A program made the position numbers and the translations under genes. This document shows, piece by piece, positions 16,723 to 24,758 of a stretch of 64,000 nucleotides of DNA. This DNA is from Bacteroidota bacterium (GTDB taxonomy: Bacteria; Bacteroidota; Bacteroidia; Flavobacteriales; Flavobacteriaceae). The stretch spans positions 33,918-97,917 of the forward strand of contig JAJRRO010000111.1 in NCBI GenBank assembly GCA_024279425.1. Direction: 5' to 3'. The first letter of the stretch is position 1, and the number at the start of each line of letters is the position of its first letter. The notes beneath the pieces were generated by a model that did no database searches, was not told the DNA's origin, and was given only the letters and a program-made list of their open reading frames with translations.

Positions 16723-17625
16723 CTATTTTGCCAATTCCATAAAGGTATCTTCTATGGTTGGTTTTGTAATTTCTATGCTAATATCATTCAGGTTATTTGC
16801 CTCTAAATACTGTTGTAATTCTTTTGGGTCAAAATGATCTCTTTGGTCAGTATAATGCACAAATTCGCCAAAAGGATAGATACTGTATTGGTGCTCATAG
16901 TTTTTTAAACTCTCAATGAGTTCGTACATTTTATTAGCACTCACATTATAAAGTTTCTTCGGAAAATGACTGACGATGTTTTGAGGTGTATCTATCTCTA
17001 AAATTTCACCATCTTGAATCAGCGCAATTCTATCGCAAAGTGATGCTTCGTCCATATAAGGTGTAGACACCAGAATAGTAATGCCTTTTTGTTGCAAACG
17101 CTTTAGCATTTCCCAAAATTCTTTTCTAGAAACAGGATCAACTCCTGTTGTTGGCTCATCTAAAAACAACACTTTTGGTTTGTGAATCAATGCACAACAT
17201 AAAGCCAGTTTTTGTTTCATTCCACCGGATAATTTTCCTGCTCTACGTTTTTTAAAAGGTTCTATTTGCACATAAATATCTTTAATCAACTCGTAGTTTT
17301 CTTCTATGGTGGTCCCAAAAATGGTGGCGAAAAACTCTAAATTTTCCTCAACCGTTAAGTCCTGATAGAGCGAGAACCTCCCAGGCATATAACCAACACT
17401 ATTCCTTATTTTTTTATAGTCTTCAACCACATCAAAACCAGCAACGGTTGCGTTTCCTTCATCAGCAATTAAAAGCGTCGTTAAAATTCTGAAAAGAGTT
17501 GTTTTTCCAGCTCCATCTGGACCAATAAGTCCATATAATTCACCTTCTTTGACTTCCAAAGAAATATCTTTTAAGGCAAAAACATCTTTAAAAGATTTAT
17601 TTATATGTTGAATTGAGATACTCAC
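16723..17625 (-). CDS. ABC exporter ATP-binding subunit (YbhF N-terminal-half-like)
   Basis: The 300-residue protein has Walker A GPDGAGKTTLFRIL (about 36-49, with Asp in place of the usual Ser/Asn, as in YbhF-type subunits), Q-loop YMPGRFSLYQDLTV with Gly in the Gln position, signature KLSGGMKQKLALC, Walker B VLFLDEPTTGVDP and STPYMDEASLCD, in which Pro-Tyr replaces the usual H-loop His. An extra C-terminal domain of about 80 residues follows. The degenerate Q- and H-loop residues suggest one weak ATP site in a heterodimer. It overlaps no neighbour and lies 30 bp from its partner ATPase. Confidence 0.9.
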   Translation of the reverse strand: MSISIQHINKSFKDVFALKDISLEVKEGELYGLIGPDGAGKTTLFRILTTLLIADEGNATVAGFDVVEDYKKIRNSVGYMPGRFSLYQDLTVEENLEFFATIFGTTIEENYELIKDIYVQIEPFKKRRAGKLSGGMKQKLALCCALIHKPKVLFLDEPTTGVDPVSRKEFWEMLKRLQQKGITILVSTPYMDEASLCDRIALIQDGEILEIDTPQNIVSHFPKKLYNVSANKMYELIESLKNYEHQYSIYPFGEFVHYTDQRDHFDPKELQQYLEANNLNDISIEITKPTIEDTFMELAK

Positions 17626-17629
17626 AGTT

Positions 17630-18034
17630 TTATTGCTTTTGTTTACTTACATATTTTGGGATAATTACTGATAAAAGAACAATTAATATCCAAACACTTG
17701 TTCTAAAAAGCATTGCTTTTATACTTTCTGAAGCAGCAGTGACACTCACGATTTTTAAATACATAAAAACCATAAAATGCATTGCTAAAACAAACAATGT
17801 GAGGCTTTTTGCTTTTAAATAGTTTCTCCAAATAAAATAGGCTACAACAATAGAAATAGCACCAAAAATTACGTTGTATGACACCAACCAAATCAATACA
17901 TTATAATCTTTGGTATCTATTTCAAGAAGTACTTTTGAGCCGGCAAAAACAGACATTAACCCTAATGCCAATGCTAGAATTGCTGCGATCTTCTGACTTA
18001 TAGTGCTGAGATTTGTTGTTGATATATTCATCAT
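17630..18034 (-). CDS. small four-helix membrane protein of the island
   Basis: About 134 residues from ATG at 18034 (MMNISTTNLSTISQKIA), with an ATG at 18055 also possible. Four hydrophobic segments are visible (IAAILALALGLMSVFAG; VLIWLVSYNVIFGAISIVVA; LTLFVLAMHFMVFMYLKIV; SVWILIVLLSVIIPKYV). The family is not recognised. It lies 4 bp upstream of the ATPase gene on the same strand, so it belongs to the exporter operon. It may be an accessory membrane subunit; this is inference from position only. Confidence 0.75.
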   Translation of the reverse strand: MMNISTTNLSTISQKIAAILALALGLMSVFAGSKVLLEIDTKDYNVLIWLVSYNVIFGAISIVVAYFIWRNYLKAKSLTLFVLAMHFMVFMYLKIVSVTAASESIKAMLFRTSVWILIVLLSVIIPKYVSKQKQ

Positions 18035-18093
18035 TTTATTCAAAATAATTAGCATAATCTGCTAAATGATTTTCTATTGTTTTAAAATTGGTC

Positions 18094-18463
18094 TTACAGG
18101 TTATAATCAGAAGATTCTAAACCTTGCAAAAATGCAATCATAGGTTTTAAATAGTTATGCAATTGGTTGAGTGTTTCGCCTTTCATTGTACATTTTTTGG
18201 AAGATGTTTGTAAACTCTACTTCCAATTCTCCTTTTAACGAAGCATAAGCAGAAACATTTTCTTCTTTAGAAAAAGAACGCATAATACTCTGCATTTTTT
18301 TGATACCTCCTGTAGTTTCCAAATTGGCTTGCCACAGTTTTGTATTATCTAAACTAACGCCATCAATTTTTATGGAACTTGTATCTATAGTTTTCTTTTT
18401 ATTTGAATTGCAACTTATAAATAGTGTAATTACACTTACAGATAAAATAATTTTTTGCTCCAT
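18094..18463 (-). pseudogene. small lipoprotein gene with a one-base A-tract frameshift
   Basis: The first frame (from ATG at 18463) gives a lipoprotein signal VSVITLFISCNS and about 90 residues, then ends after FTNIFQKMYNERRNTQPIA. Dropping one base from the six-A tract (T-run 18193-18198 on the plus strand) restores a natural continuation, FQKCTMKGETLNQLHNYLKP through LESSDYNL, ending at 18094. The CTMKGExxNQLHNYL segment is one I recognise from small flavobacterial lipoproteins, so the shift is a mutation or a sequencing error and not the true end. Function unknown. It sits between the cytochrome and the small membrane protein. Confidence 0.78.
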
Positions 18464-18473
18464 AATTCTTTAT

Positions 18474-19028
18474 TTAGCAGCCATTACCACAAGATTCTCC
18501 ATCTTTATGATTACATCCATTTTTTTCATTTTTCATCTTTCGATTTCCCATTTTTCCTTCTTTATGCCCTTTCATATGTCCTTCCATCCATTCTGGCTCA
18601 TCAATATTATTATCATGGATATATGTAGCAATTTTTTCTAAATCTTCAATGGGTAATGGCAGTTTTGGCATTACTTTAAAACGTCTCACAGCACCAAACA
18701 TTAACGCTTTGTCTTCTTCTGGATTTTGAACCCAATTCACCATTGCATCAACAAAATCTTTTTTATTATCATATTCACGATTGTAATGCATTTTTACTGC
18801 TTTAAATGGAGGTGCAAGTATATCGTCGTGTGAGGCCGTGTTTGGGTTATGACACGCATAACAGTTGTTTTTCATTAAGGTGTAACCTTCTTCGGTGGGC
18901 TCATGACTTGTTAGTAAAGCAAGGTCTTTATTTGCCTCTGTAATAGCAACGAGACTTTCTTTTTTTGTTTGATTGCAACTCATAAAAAGCGCAACAACGC
19001 TTACTAATAAAACTATTTTTTTGTTCAT
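18474..19028 (-). CDS. c-type cytochrome lipoprotein
   Basis: The 184-residue protein has a lipoprotein signal (VSVVALFMSCNQ), one heme-c site CYACH near residue 58, and a probable axial Met in RRFKVMPKLPLPIEDL. A His/Met/Lys-rich tail follows (EGHMKGHKEGKMG) ending GESCGNGC, which could bind metal. It should be a membrane-anchored periplasmic electron carrier. A cytochrome inside an ABC-exporter operon is unusual. The signal peptide is similar to that of the next small lipoprotein (18463), suggesting gene duplication of the leader part. The frame is intact. Confidence 0.85.
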   Translation of the reverse strand: MNKKIVLLVSVVALFMSCNQTKKESLVAITEANKDLALLTSHEPTEEGYTLMKNNCYACHNPNTASHDDILAPPFKAVKMHYNREYDNKKDFVDAMVNWVQNPEEDKALMFGAVRRFKVMPKLPLPIEDLEKIATYIHDNNIDEPEWMEGHMKGHKEGKMGNRKMKNEKNGCNHKDGESCGNGC

Positions 19029-19098
19029 TGTTTTTTATTGTAAACACTAATAGCACAAATTATTATTTATTTCACTGTTCACTGATTCTACTAACTGC

Positions 19099-19989
19099 TT
19101 ACTGGCTATCTAACCACATTTCTGCGGGCATTCCTATTTTTAGGCTTCCATCGTTTACAACATCTATTTTTACCGCGTACACCAAGGCTACACGTTCTTC
19201 TTTTGTTTGGATGATTTTTGGTGTAAATTCTGCTTCAGCGGCAACCCAAGTAAGGGTTCCTTTAAAACTTTTCATAGTGTCTTGAGCATCAATTTTAATG
19301 GTAACATCTTGTCCGATTTTTAGTTCTGAAAGTTGTGTTTCACTTACATATACTCGCAACTGCATGGTGCTTAAATCGGCAATTTTGTACAGCGGTTTTC
19401 CGAAGGAAGTAACTTCATTTTCTTCTGCATATTGTACTAAAACAGTACCTGTAACTGGGTTTAGGATTTTACTTTTTAGTATTTGATCTTCAATTTGAAG
19501 TATTTGTATATCAATACTTTTTAACTCGTTAACTACAGGATAGTTTTGCGTTTCTACACTTCTGATTTGCTGTTTGATGACATCAATTTGTCCTGTAATA
19601 TCATCAACTTGTTTTTGTGTTCCTGCATTGTCTTTCAACAAATTTTCCGCTCTTGTTTTATTGAGTTTTGCAGTTTTAAGTTGTGCATTTAACACACTAA
19701 TTTGAGACAAAACACCTCTTGATTTTGAAGAAATTACTGTTTTAGAATTTACTAATTGTTCTCGCTTTAAACTTAGTGGAATAGTATCAATGAGTCCTAC
19801 AAATATGCCTTTTGCTAATGTTTGACCTTCTTCTGCATTGAAAATTAATAGTTTCCCGTTGTTTTCTGCTGAAATGGTTATTTCTGTTGCTTCAAAATTT
19901 CCGTATCCATCTGCTCTGTCATTACCATTTTTACAGGAAAACAGTGTAATGACAATTATTAGAATTGAGATACTATTTGTGAATTTCAT
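19099..19989 (-). CDS. HlyD-type periplasmic adaptor (YbhG-like), lipoprotein
   Basis: The 296-residue protein begins with a lipoprotein signal (ILIIVITLFSCKN), then a lipoyl-like half (ISAENNGKLLIFNAEEGQTL), a long coiled-coil hairpin (about 75-165, including LKTAKLNKTRAENLLKDN), and the second lipoyl and barrel parts (LYKIADLSTMQLRVYVSE; QDVTIKIDAQD; LKIGMPAEMWL). It links the inner-membrane ABC exporter to the outer-membrane TolC protein. YbhG is the corresponding subunit in E. coli. It lies between tolC and the cytochrome gene; the frame is intact. Confidence 0.9.
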   Translation of the reverse strand: MKFTNSISILIIVITLFSCKNGNDRADGYGNFEATEITISAENNGKLLIFNAEEGQTLAKGIFVGLIDTIPLSLKREQLVNSKTVISSKSRGVLSQISVLNAQLKTAKLNKTRAENLLKDNAGTQKQVDDITGQIDVIKQQIRSVETQNYPVVNELKSIDIQILQIEDQILKSKILNPVTGTVLVQYAEENEVTSFGKPLYKIADLSTMQLRVYVSETQLSELKIGQDVTIKIDAQDTMKSFKGTLTWVAAEAEFTPKIIQTKEERVALVYAVKIDVVNDGSLKIGMPAEMWLDSQ

Positions 19990-20050
19990 ACTTTATTATT
20001 TTAATAGATTCCTAATCGCCTTTTCAGGCTCTGTCGGAATGACATAGTAG

Positions 20051-21300
20051 TTAGTTTCCTTTTGTGGTGTTATAGTTCGCTTTTGCAAGTAATAATTGAA
20101 TTTTATGTGTGCGTAACATTGTTTCATCTTCATATAAATTTGTTAATTCTGTAATATATGATGACGGTGTAATGGTTCCATTTTTAATTGAGATTCTGCT
20201 GATTTCAGTACTTCTTTTCGCAGTTGAATAATCTCCAGATCTGATGTAATAAAACCTTCTAATTTTTGTATTTCAGATTGTTGTTGGTCTAACTCGATAT
20301 TGGTGTTTAATGTAAATATCTCTGTTTCATTATCAATAAGATCTTTATTTATAGATACTGCTTCACGTTTCTTTTTAGTTGCATTCCAATCAAATACATT
20401 CCAATTAAATTTTACTCCAACTGTGTAGAAAGATTGAAATGAATTGTCTAACATATTCAATCCTGGATTGCCATAACCACCATTTGCAAAACCTATTAAT
20501 TTTGGTGAATTTTCTTTAGAGATTATAGTTTCAGAGGCTTCTATTTGTTCTTTTTTGAGTTGAAACAACTCTAATTCTGGACGCGAAATATTAGTGTTTA
20601 ATTTCGAATTGATAGTTGAGTTTTTAAAATCTGAATTACTATCGATTTCTTTTCCAATTAAGGATGACAATGTTTTAATCAATGATGCTTTATTTAAATC
20701 TACCTCTAAAAGTTGCTGGTTTACTTTAAGTAATTCAGCCTCCAAAATTTTATCTAAAGTTGGCAGTAACACGCCATTTTTTATTCCAGATTTCACTTCC
20801 TTTAATTTTGTGTTTAATAGTTTCCCTTTTTCGTTCAACAAACCTCTTTTTTCTTGTGTTAAAAGTATTGAGAAGTACAATTGATTGATTTGTTTTTTTA
20901 TTTGATATAAATTAACTTCTACCTGTTTTTGCAGGGTTTTTAAAGCAGCAGACTTTGCGTTTAAGGATGCGTCAATACTTCCGCCTCCATAAATAAGTTG
21001 GTTTACAGAAACGGTTGCACGATACTGATCGTTATTTAAAGGTTCTATTCCAGAATTTGGAATTGGGATTTCAATCACATCGGATTGATAGGTTGTTTGT
21101 GCAGAAAAGTTGATTTCTGGTAATTTTAGAGTTTTAATGGTTTCTAAATCAAATGCGTTTTGGGTTTCAAGCAGTGCACTTTGTTTTGCTAACGGAAAAT
21201 TTGTATTTAGCAATTGGTAACATTCCTCTAAAGAGATTTGCTCTTGTGAAAACACACTTATAGAAAGGAACAATAGAATGTATGTTCTTAATTTGTTCAT
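20051..21300 (-). pseudogene. TolC-family outer-membrane efflux protein with a one-base frameshift near its end
   Basis: The main frame (ATG at 21300) encodes a signal peptide and 385 residues of a TolC-like protein, with the helical EECYQLLNTNFPLAKQSALL start and the RATVSVNQLIYGGGSIDASL motif. It ends abruptly in LHRHHILQN. Adding one A to the five-A tract (T-run 20181-20185) restores LKNGTITPSSYITELTNLYE and continues through LLAKANYNTTKGN to a stop at 20051. That tail is the usual C-terminus of the family. The protein may still fold, because only about 40 residues change, but the lesion is clear. It would form the outer-membrane duct of the exporter. Confidence 0.85.
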
Positions 21301-21302
21301 AA

Positions 21303-21913
21303 TTACGCCTTAATAGAGTTAATGATAAAATTGGCAACTTCGGTTTTTCTGTCGCTCATTAATCGTTTGTACTCATTGTTGTCAACATTTGTAAAAGCTT
21401 TAATTAGTGGAGATGCTACAAACGGAAATATATTAAGCGCCAAAATATTAATAAATAACTGTTCGCATTTAATAGGTTTTAAGATGCCTTTTTCAATTTC
21501 AAGTGCTACTTTTCTTTTAAATTTATCGATACTAGGAAAGCCTTTTGATCTTTTAATTTTAGTATAAATTCAGGGTTTCTATTCAGTTCTTGTATGATAA
21601 ATGACGGTAAATATGGGTGTTTAATGATAAATGAGATATAATTAGAAGTAAAGTTTCTAACTTTTTTTTCAATGGAAGAATCATCATTTAAAATTGCATT
21701 TAATTGAGGTGCCAATAATTCAAAAGCATTTATAAAAACAGCTTCAAAAAGTAGTTGCTTACTTCGGTAATAATAATGAAGCATTGCTTTATTAATCTTT
21801 GCTTCATCTGCAATTTCTTGCATACGCGCACCATCCATTCCTTTACTTTGAAATACTTTTTTTGCAGCTTCAAGTATGTGGTACTCAGTATTTATATCTT
21901 TAGTTTTTGGCAT
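21303..21913 (-). pseudogene. TetR-family regulator with a one-base frameshift
   Basis: The N-terminal helix-turn-helix is intact (ILEAAKKVFQSKGMDGARMQ, EIADEAKINKAMLHYYYRSK). The first frame stops after 135 residues. A one-base insertion into an A-tract (T-runs 21543-21546 or 21551-21554) joins it to GFPSIDKFKRKVALEIEKG and on to ANFIINSIKA, ending at 21303. The restored protein is about 202 residues, normal for TetR. The lost part belongs to the ligand-binding and dimer domain, so repression is probably impaired if the sequence is right. It corresponds to CecR of the E. coli ybhGFSR system by position; binding sites are proposed at 22563-22591. Confidence 0.85.
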
Positions 21914-21932
21914 AATTCTATATTATAAAAAA

Positions 21933-22550
21933 TTAATTACCACATCGTTCATTTGAATTAATAATAATTGTTTCTAATTCTGTTGCTAAAATAAATTGAG
22001 CAGAATAAGCAACACCATTATTTACCAATTGACCATAATAACTTCTCATATGGTTTCTTGAACCACATTTTAGCTTGTTATAGGCATTTAGAATATCTAC
22101 TTTATCAGTTCTACCTTCAAAATCTTCAATATCTCTAATGTCGAGATCCTCAATAGTAGCACCAACTTTTAAGGCTTCAACTAATGTAATATCTGCTAGT
22201 GCAGTTAAATCATTATATAACCCTTGTAATACTTGGTTTGTGAATTCACCATTGTTTGGTAACGCTGGATCTTCAATATTATAGTTGTTTAGAAGCACAA
22301 GTATTTTATCCATATGTTGTTGTTCGCTTTGAGAAATATTATTGAATATGTTATTCCCATATTTATTATAAGCATATATATAAACATCTCGTGCTAACTT
22401 TTCTTCTTCCCTTAAAACTTTTAAATCATTTATCTCTGTTTGAGATAATAGTATTTGCTGTATATCATTATTGTCATCATCATCTGATGAACAACTGCTT
22501 ATTAGTGTAAGTGATATTACTAAGGTGTAAAATGTTGTTTTTTTTATGAT
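21933..22550 (-). CDS. DUF2202-type ferritin-like lipoprotein without a canonical start codon
   Basis: An open frame extends well upstream of the first ATG (22313) and encodes a lipoprotein signal (FYTLVISLTLISSCSS), an Asp-rich linker, and the DUF2202 motif REEEKLARDVYIYAYNKYG followed by SQSEQQHMDKILVLLNNY. The starting codons available are ATC (22550) and ATA (22547) before AAA AAA; no ATG, GTG or TTG is in the right place. ATG has probably mutated, or a rare start is used. DUF2202 proteins are ferritin-like with a possible metal site (the E and H residues seen here). First gene of the island. Confidence 0.78.
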   Translation of the reverse strand: MIKKTTFYTLVISLTLISSCSSDDDDNNDIQQILLSQTEINDLKVLREEEKLARDVYIYAYNKYGNNIFNNISQSEQQHMDKILVLLNNYNIEDPALPNNGEFTNQVLQGLYNDLTALADITLVEALKVGATIEDLDIRDIEDFEGRTDKVDILNAYNKLKCGSRNHMRSYYGQLVNNGVAYSAQFILATELETIIINSNERCGN

Positions 22551-22562
22551 GTTAATTTTAAA

Positions 22563-22591
22563 TTAACTATTTAGTTTAACTATCTAGTTAA
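22563..22591. promoter_or_regulatory. probable TetR operator, two overlapping palindromes
   Basis: TTAACTATCTAGTTAA (22576-22591) is a perfect palindrome with a 2-nt centre, and TTAACTATTTAGTT (22563-22576) repeats the same half-sites next to it. The site is about 15-45 bp upstream of the first gene of the TetR-containing operon, the usual place for an autoregulatory TetR operator. Assignment to this TetR is inference. The rest of the gap up to parE (22592-22873) shows no coding frame. Confidence 0.55.
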
Positions 22592-22873
22592 CAAAACTAA
22601 ATATTATTTTTTAATATAATGTGGCATTACACTTATTTAAGAAATTTTTAACAGATTTCTGCAATAAATGAAAGCTATTGACCAAATTAAGGAGAACAGG
22701 AAATCAGAAAATCAACAATTTTATGATTTACCCCAATTTGTTTTGAACTTATTCGTCCGAACTGTAAACGCTATTAACAAAATTGGTAATTTCGTTGTTA
22801 ATTACTTTCCGAGCTACAGGCTTTGATTTTTGCTTTGAAATTTTATATTAGCAGGGATAAACCCTGATGCAAT

Positions 22874-24733
22874 ATGGCACAGTCCCAATATACAGAAGAT
22901 AACATACGATCCCTCGATTGGAAAGAGCATATACGCTTGCGCCCTGGGATGTACATTGGTAAACTAGGAGATGGTTCTTCGGCGGATGATGGCATCTATA
23001 TTCTTCTCAAAGAAACCTTGGACAACTGTATCGATGAGTTTGTCATGGGGGCGGGGAAAACCATTGAGATTACGATAAAGGATAAAATAGTTAGGGTTAG
23101 GGACTATGGTCGTGGCATCCCTTTGGGTAAAGTGGTGGATGTAGTTTCCAAAATGAATACTGGAGGTAAATACGATAGCCGGGCATTTAAAAAATCGGTT
23201 GGTCTAAACGGAGTTGGTACTAAAGCGGTTAATGCACTTTCCAGTTTTTTTGAAGTACAGTCCTCCCGTGATAGTAAAATAAAAACCGCCCAATTCAGTC
23301 AAGGAAATCTAGTATTGGAAGAAGGGCCCCTAGAAACTTCAAAACGAAAGGGTACACTGATCTCTTTCACTCCGGACGAAATAATTTTCAAAAATTATAA
23401 ATACCACAATGAGTATGTTGAACGCATGCTCAAAAACTATGTTTATCTGAACCCTGGATTGACCATAGTTTTCAACGGGGAAAAATTTCATTCAGAAAAC
23501 GGATTAAAGGATTTGCTCGAGGACAACAATAATGCAGAGGATATGTTATATCCCATTATTCACCTAAAAGGAGATGATATTGAAGTCGCTATCACCCACA
23601 GTAAGACCCAATATAGCGAAGAGTATCATTCATTTGTAAATGGCCAGCATACGACCCAAGGCGGAACACACCAATCCGCATTCCGCGAAGCATTGGTCAG
23701 GACCATTCGCGATTTTTACAGTAAGAACTACGATGCCAGTGATATACGAAAATCAGTGATATCGGCTATTTCCATAAAAGTAATGGAGCCCATTTTTGAG
23801 AGTCAGACAAAGACCAAACTGGGTTCTACGGATATGGGTGGCGATTTCCCGACCGTTAGATCATATATCAATGACTTTGTTGGAAAATATTTAGACAACT
23901 ACCTTCATAAGAACCCTAACACCGCCGAGAAGTTACAGCGTAAGATCATGATGGCCGAAAAGGAGCGCAAAGAACTTTCGGGGATTCGTAAGTTGGCAAG
24001 GGATCGCGCCAAGAAGGCAAGTTTGCACAATAAGAAATTGCGGGATTGCCGGGTACATTTAGGTGATATGAAAAACGATCGACGGTTAGAGAGCACGCTT
24101 TTCATTACAGAGGGCGATTCTGCTTCGGGTTCAATTACCAAGTCAAGGGACGTAAATACCCAGGCAGTTTTCAGTTTACGCGGTAAACCTTTGAATTCTT
24201 ATGGAATGTCAAAGAAGATCGTTTATGAGAATGAAGAATTCAACCTACTACAGGCGGCATTGAATATTGAAGAGTCAATGGAGGACTTACGGTATAACAA
24301 TATCGTAATTGCTACCGATGCCGATGTGGATGGGATGCATATCAGACTATTGCTCATTACTTTTTTCCTTCAGTTTTTTCCAGAATTGATAAAAGAAAAT
24401 CATCTCTATATCCTACAGACTCCATTATTTAGGGTGCGAAACAAAAAGGAGACCATTTATTGTTATAGTGAAGATGAACGAAGGGATGCAATGCATAAAT
24501 TGACTGGCAAACCGGAAATTACAAGATTCAAAGGGCTAGGTGAGATTTCACCAGATGAGTTTAAACACTTTATTGGGGAAGACATTCGATTGGAACCTGT
24601 AATGCTCGACAAGGCCATGTCTATCGAAAATCTGCTACGATTTTATATGGGAAAGAATACGCCTGACCGTCAAGAATTTATAATAAACAACCTTAAAGTT
24701 GAAATTGACCTCGTAGAGGAAAACCAATTGTAA
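22874..24733 (+). CDS. parE: DNA topoisomerase IV subunit B
   Basis: The 619-residue ATPase subunit has the GHKL motifs [28 protein letters not shown] and [18 protein letters not shown], and the TOPRIM motifs EGDSASGS and DADVDGMHI that bind magnesium for strand breakage. Topoisomerase IV unlinks daughter chromosomes. The order parE-parC and the shorter TOPRIM region (no gyrase insertion) favour topoisomerase IV over gyrase. parC follows after 25 bp, so the two are probably one transcript. Complete. Confidence 0.95.
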   Translation: MAQSQYTEDNIRSLDWKEHIRLRPGMYIGKLGDGSSADDGIYILLKETLDNCIDEFVMGAGKTIEITIKDKIVRVRDYGRGIPLGKVVDVVSKMNTGGKYDSRAFKKSVGLNGVGTKAVNALSSFFEVQSSRDSKIKTAQFSQGNLVLEEGPLETSKRKGTLISFTPDEIIFKNYKYHNEYVERMLKNYVYLNPGLTIVFNGEKFHSENGLKDLLEDNNNAEDMLYPIIHLKGDDIEVAITHSKTQYSEEYHSFVNGQHTTQGGTHQSAFREALVRTIRDFYSKNYDASDIRKSVISAISIKVMEPIFESQTKTKLGSTDMGGDFPTVRSYINDFVGKYLDNYLHKNPNTAEKLQRKIMMAEKERKELSGIRKLARDRAKKASLHNKKLRDCRVHLGDMKNDRRLESTLFITEGDSASGSITKSRDVNTQAVFSLRGKPLNSYGMSKKIVYENEEFNLLQAALNIEESMEDLRYNNIVIATDADVDGMHIRLLLITFFLQFFPELIKENHLYILQTPLFRVRNKKETIYCYSEDERRDAMHKLTGKPEITRFKGLGEISPDEFKHFIGEDIRLEPVMLDKAMSIENLLRFYMGKNTPDRQEFIINNLKVEIDLVEENQL

Positions 24734-24758
24734 ACCAATATAATACGATTCTTTCTTT

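Noticed and set aside
20181..20185. Programmed frameshift in tolC
   Set aside because: The five-A tract is short, no stimulatory structure is evident and other genes of the operon show the same type of lesion in both directions, so random indels or errors are more likely.
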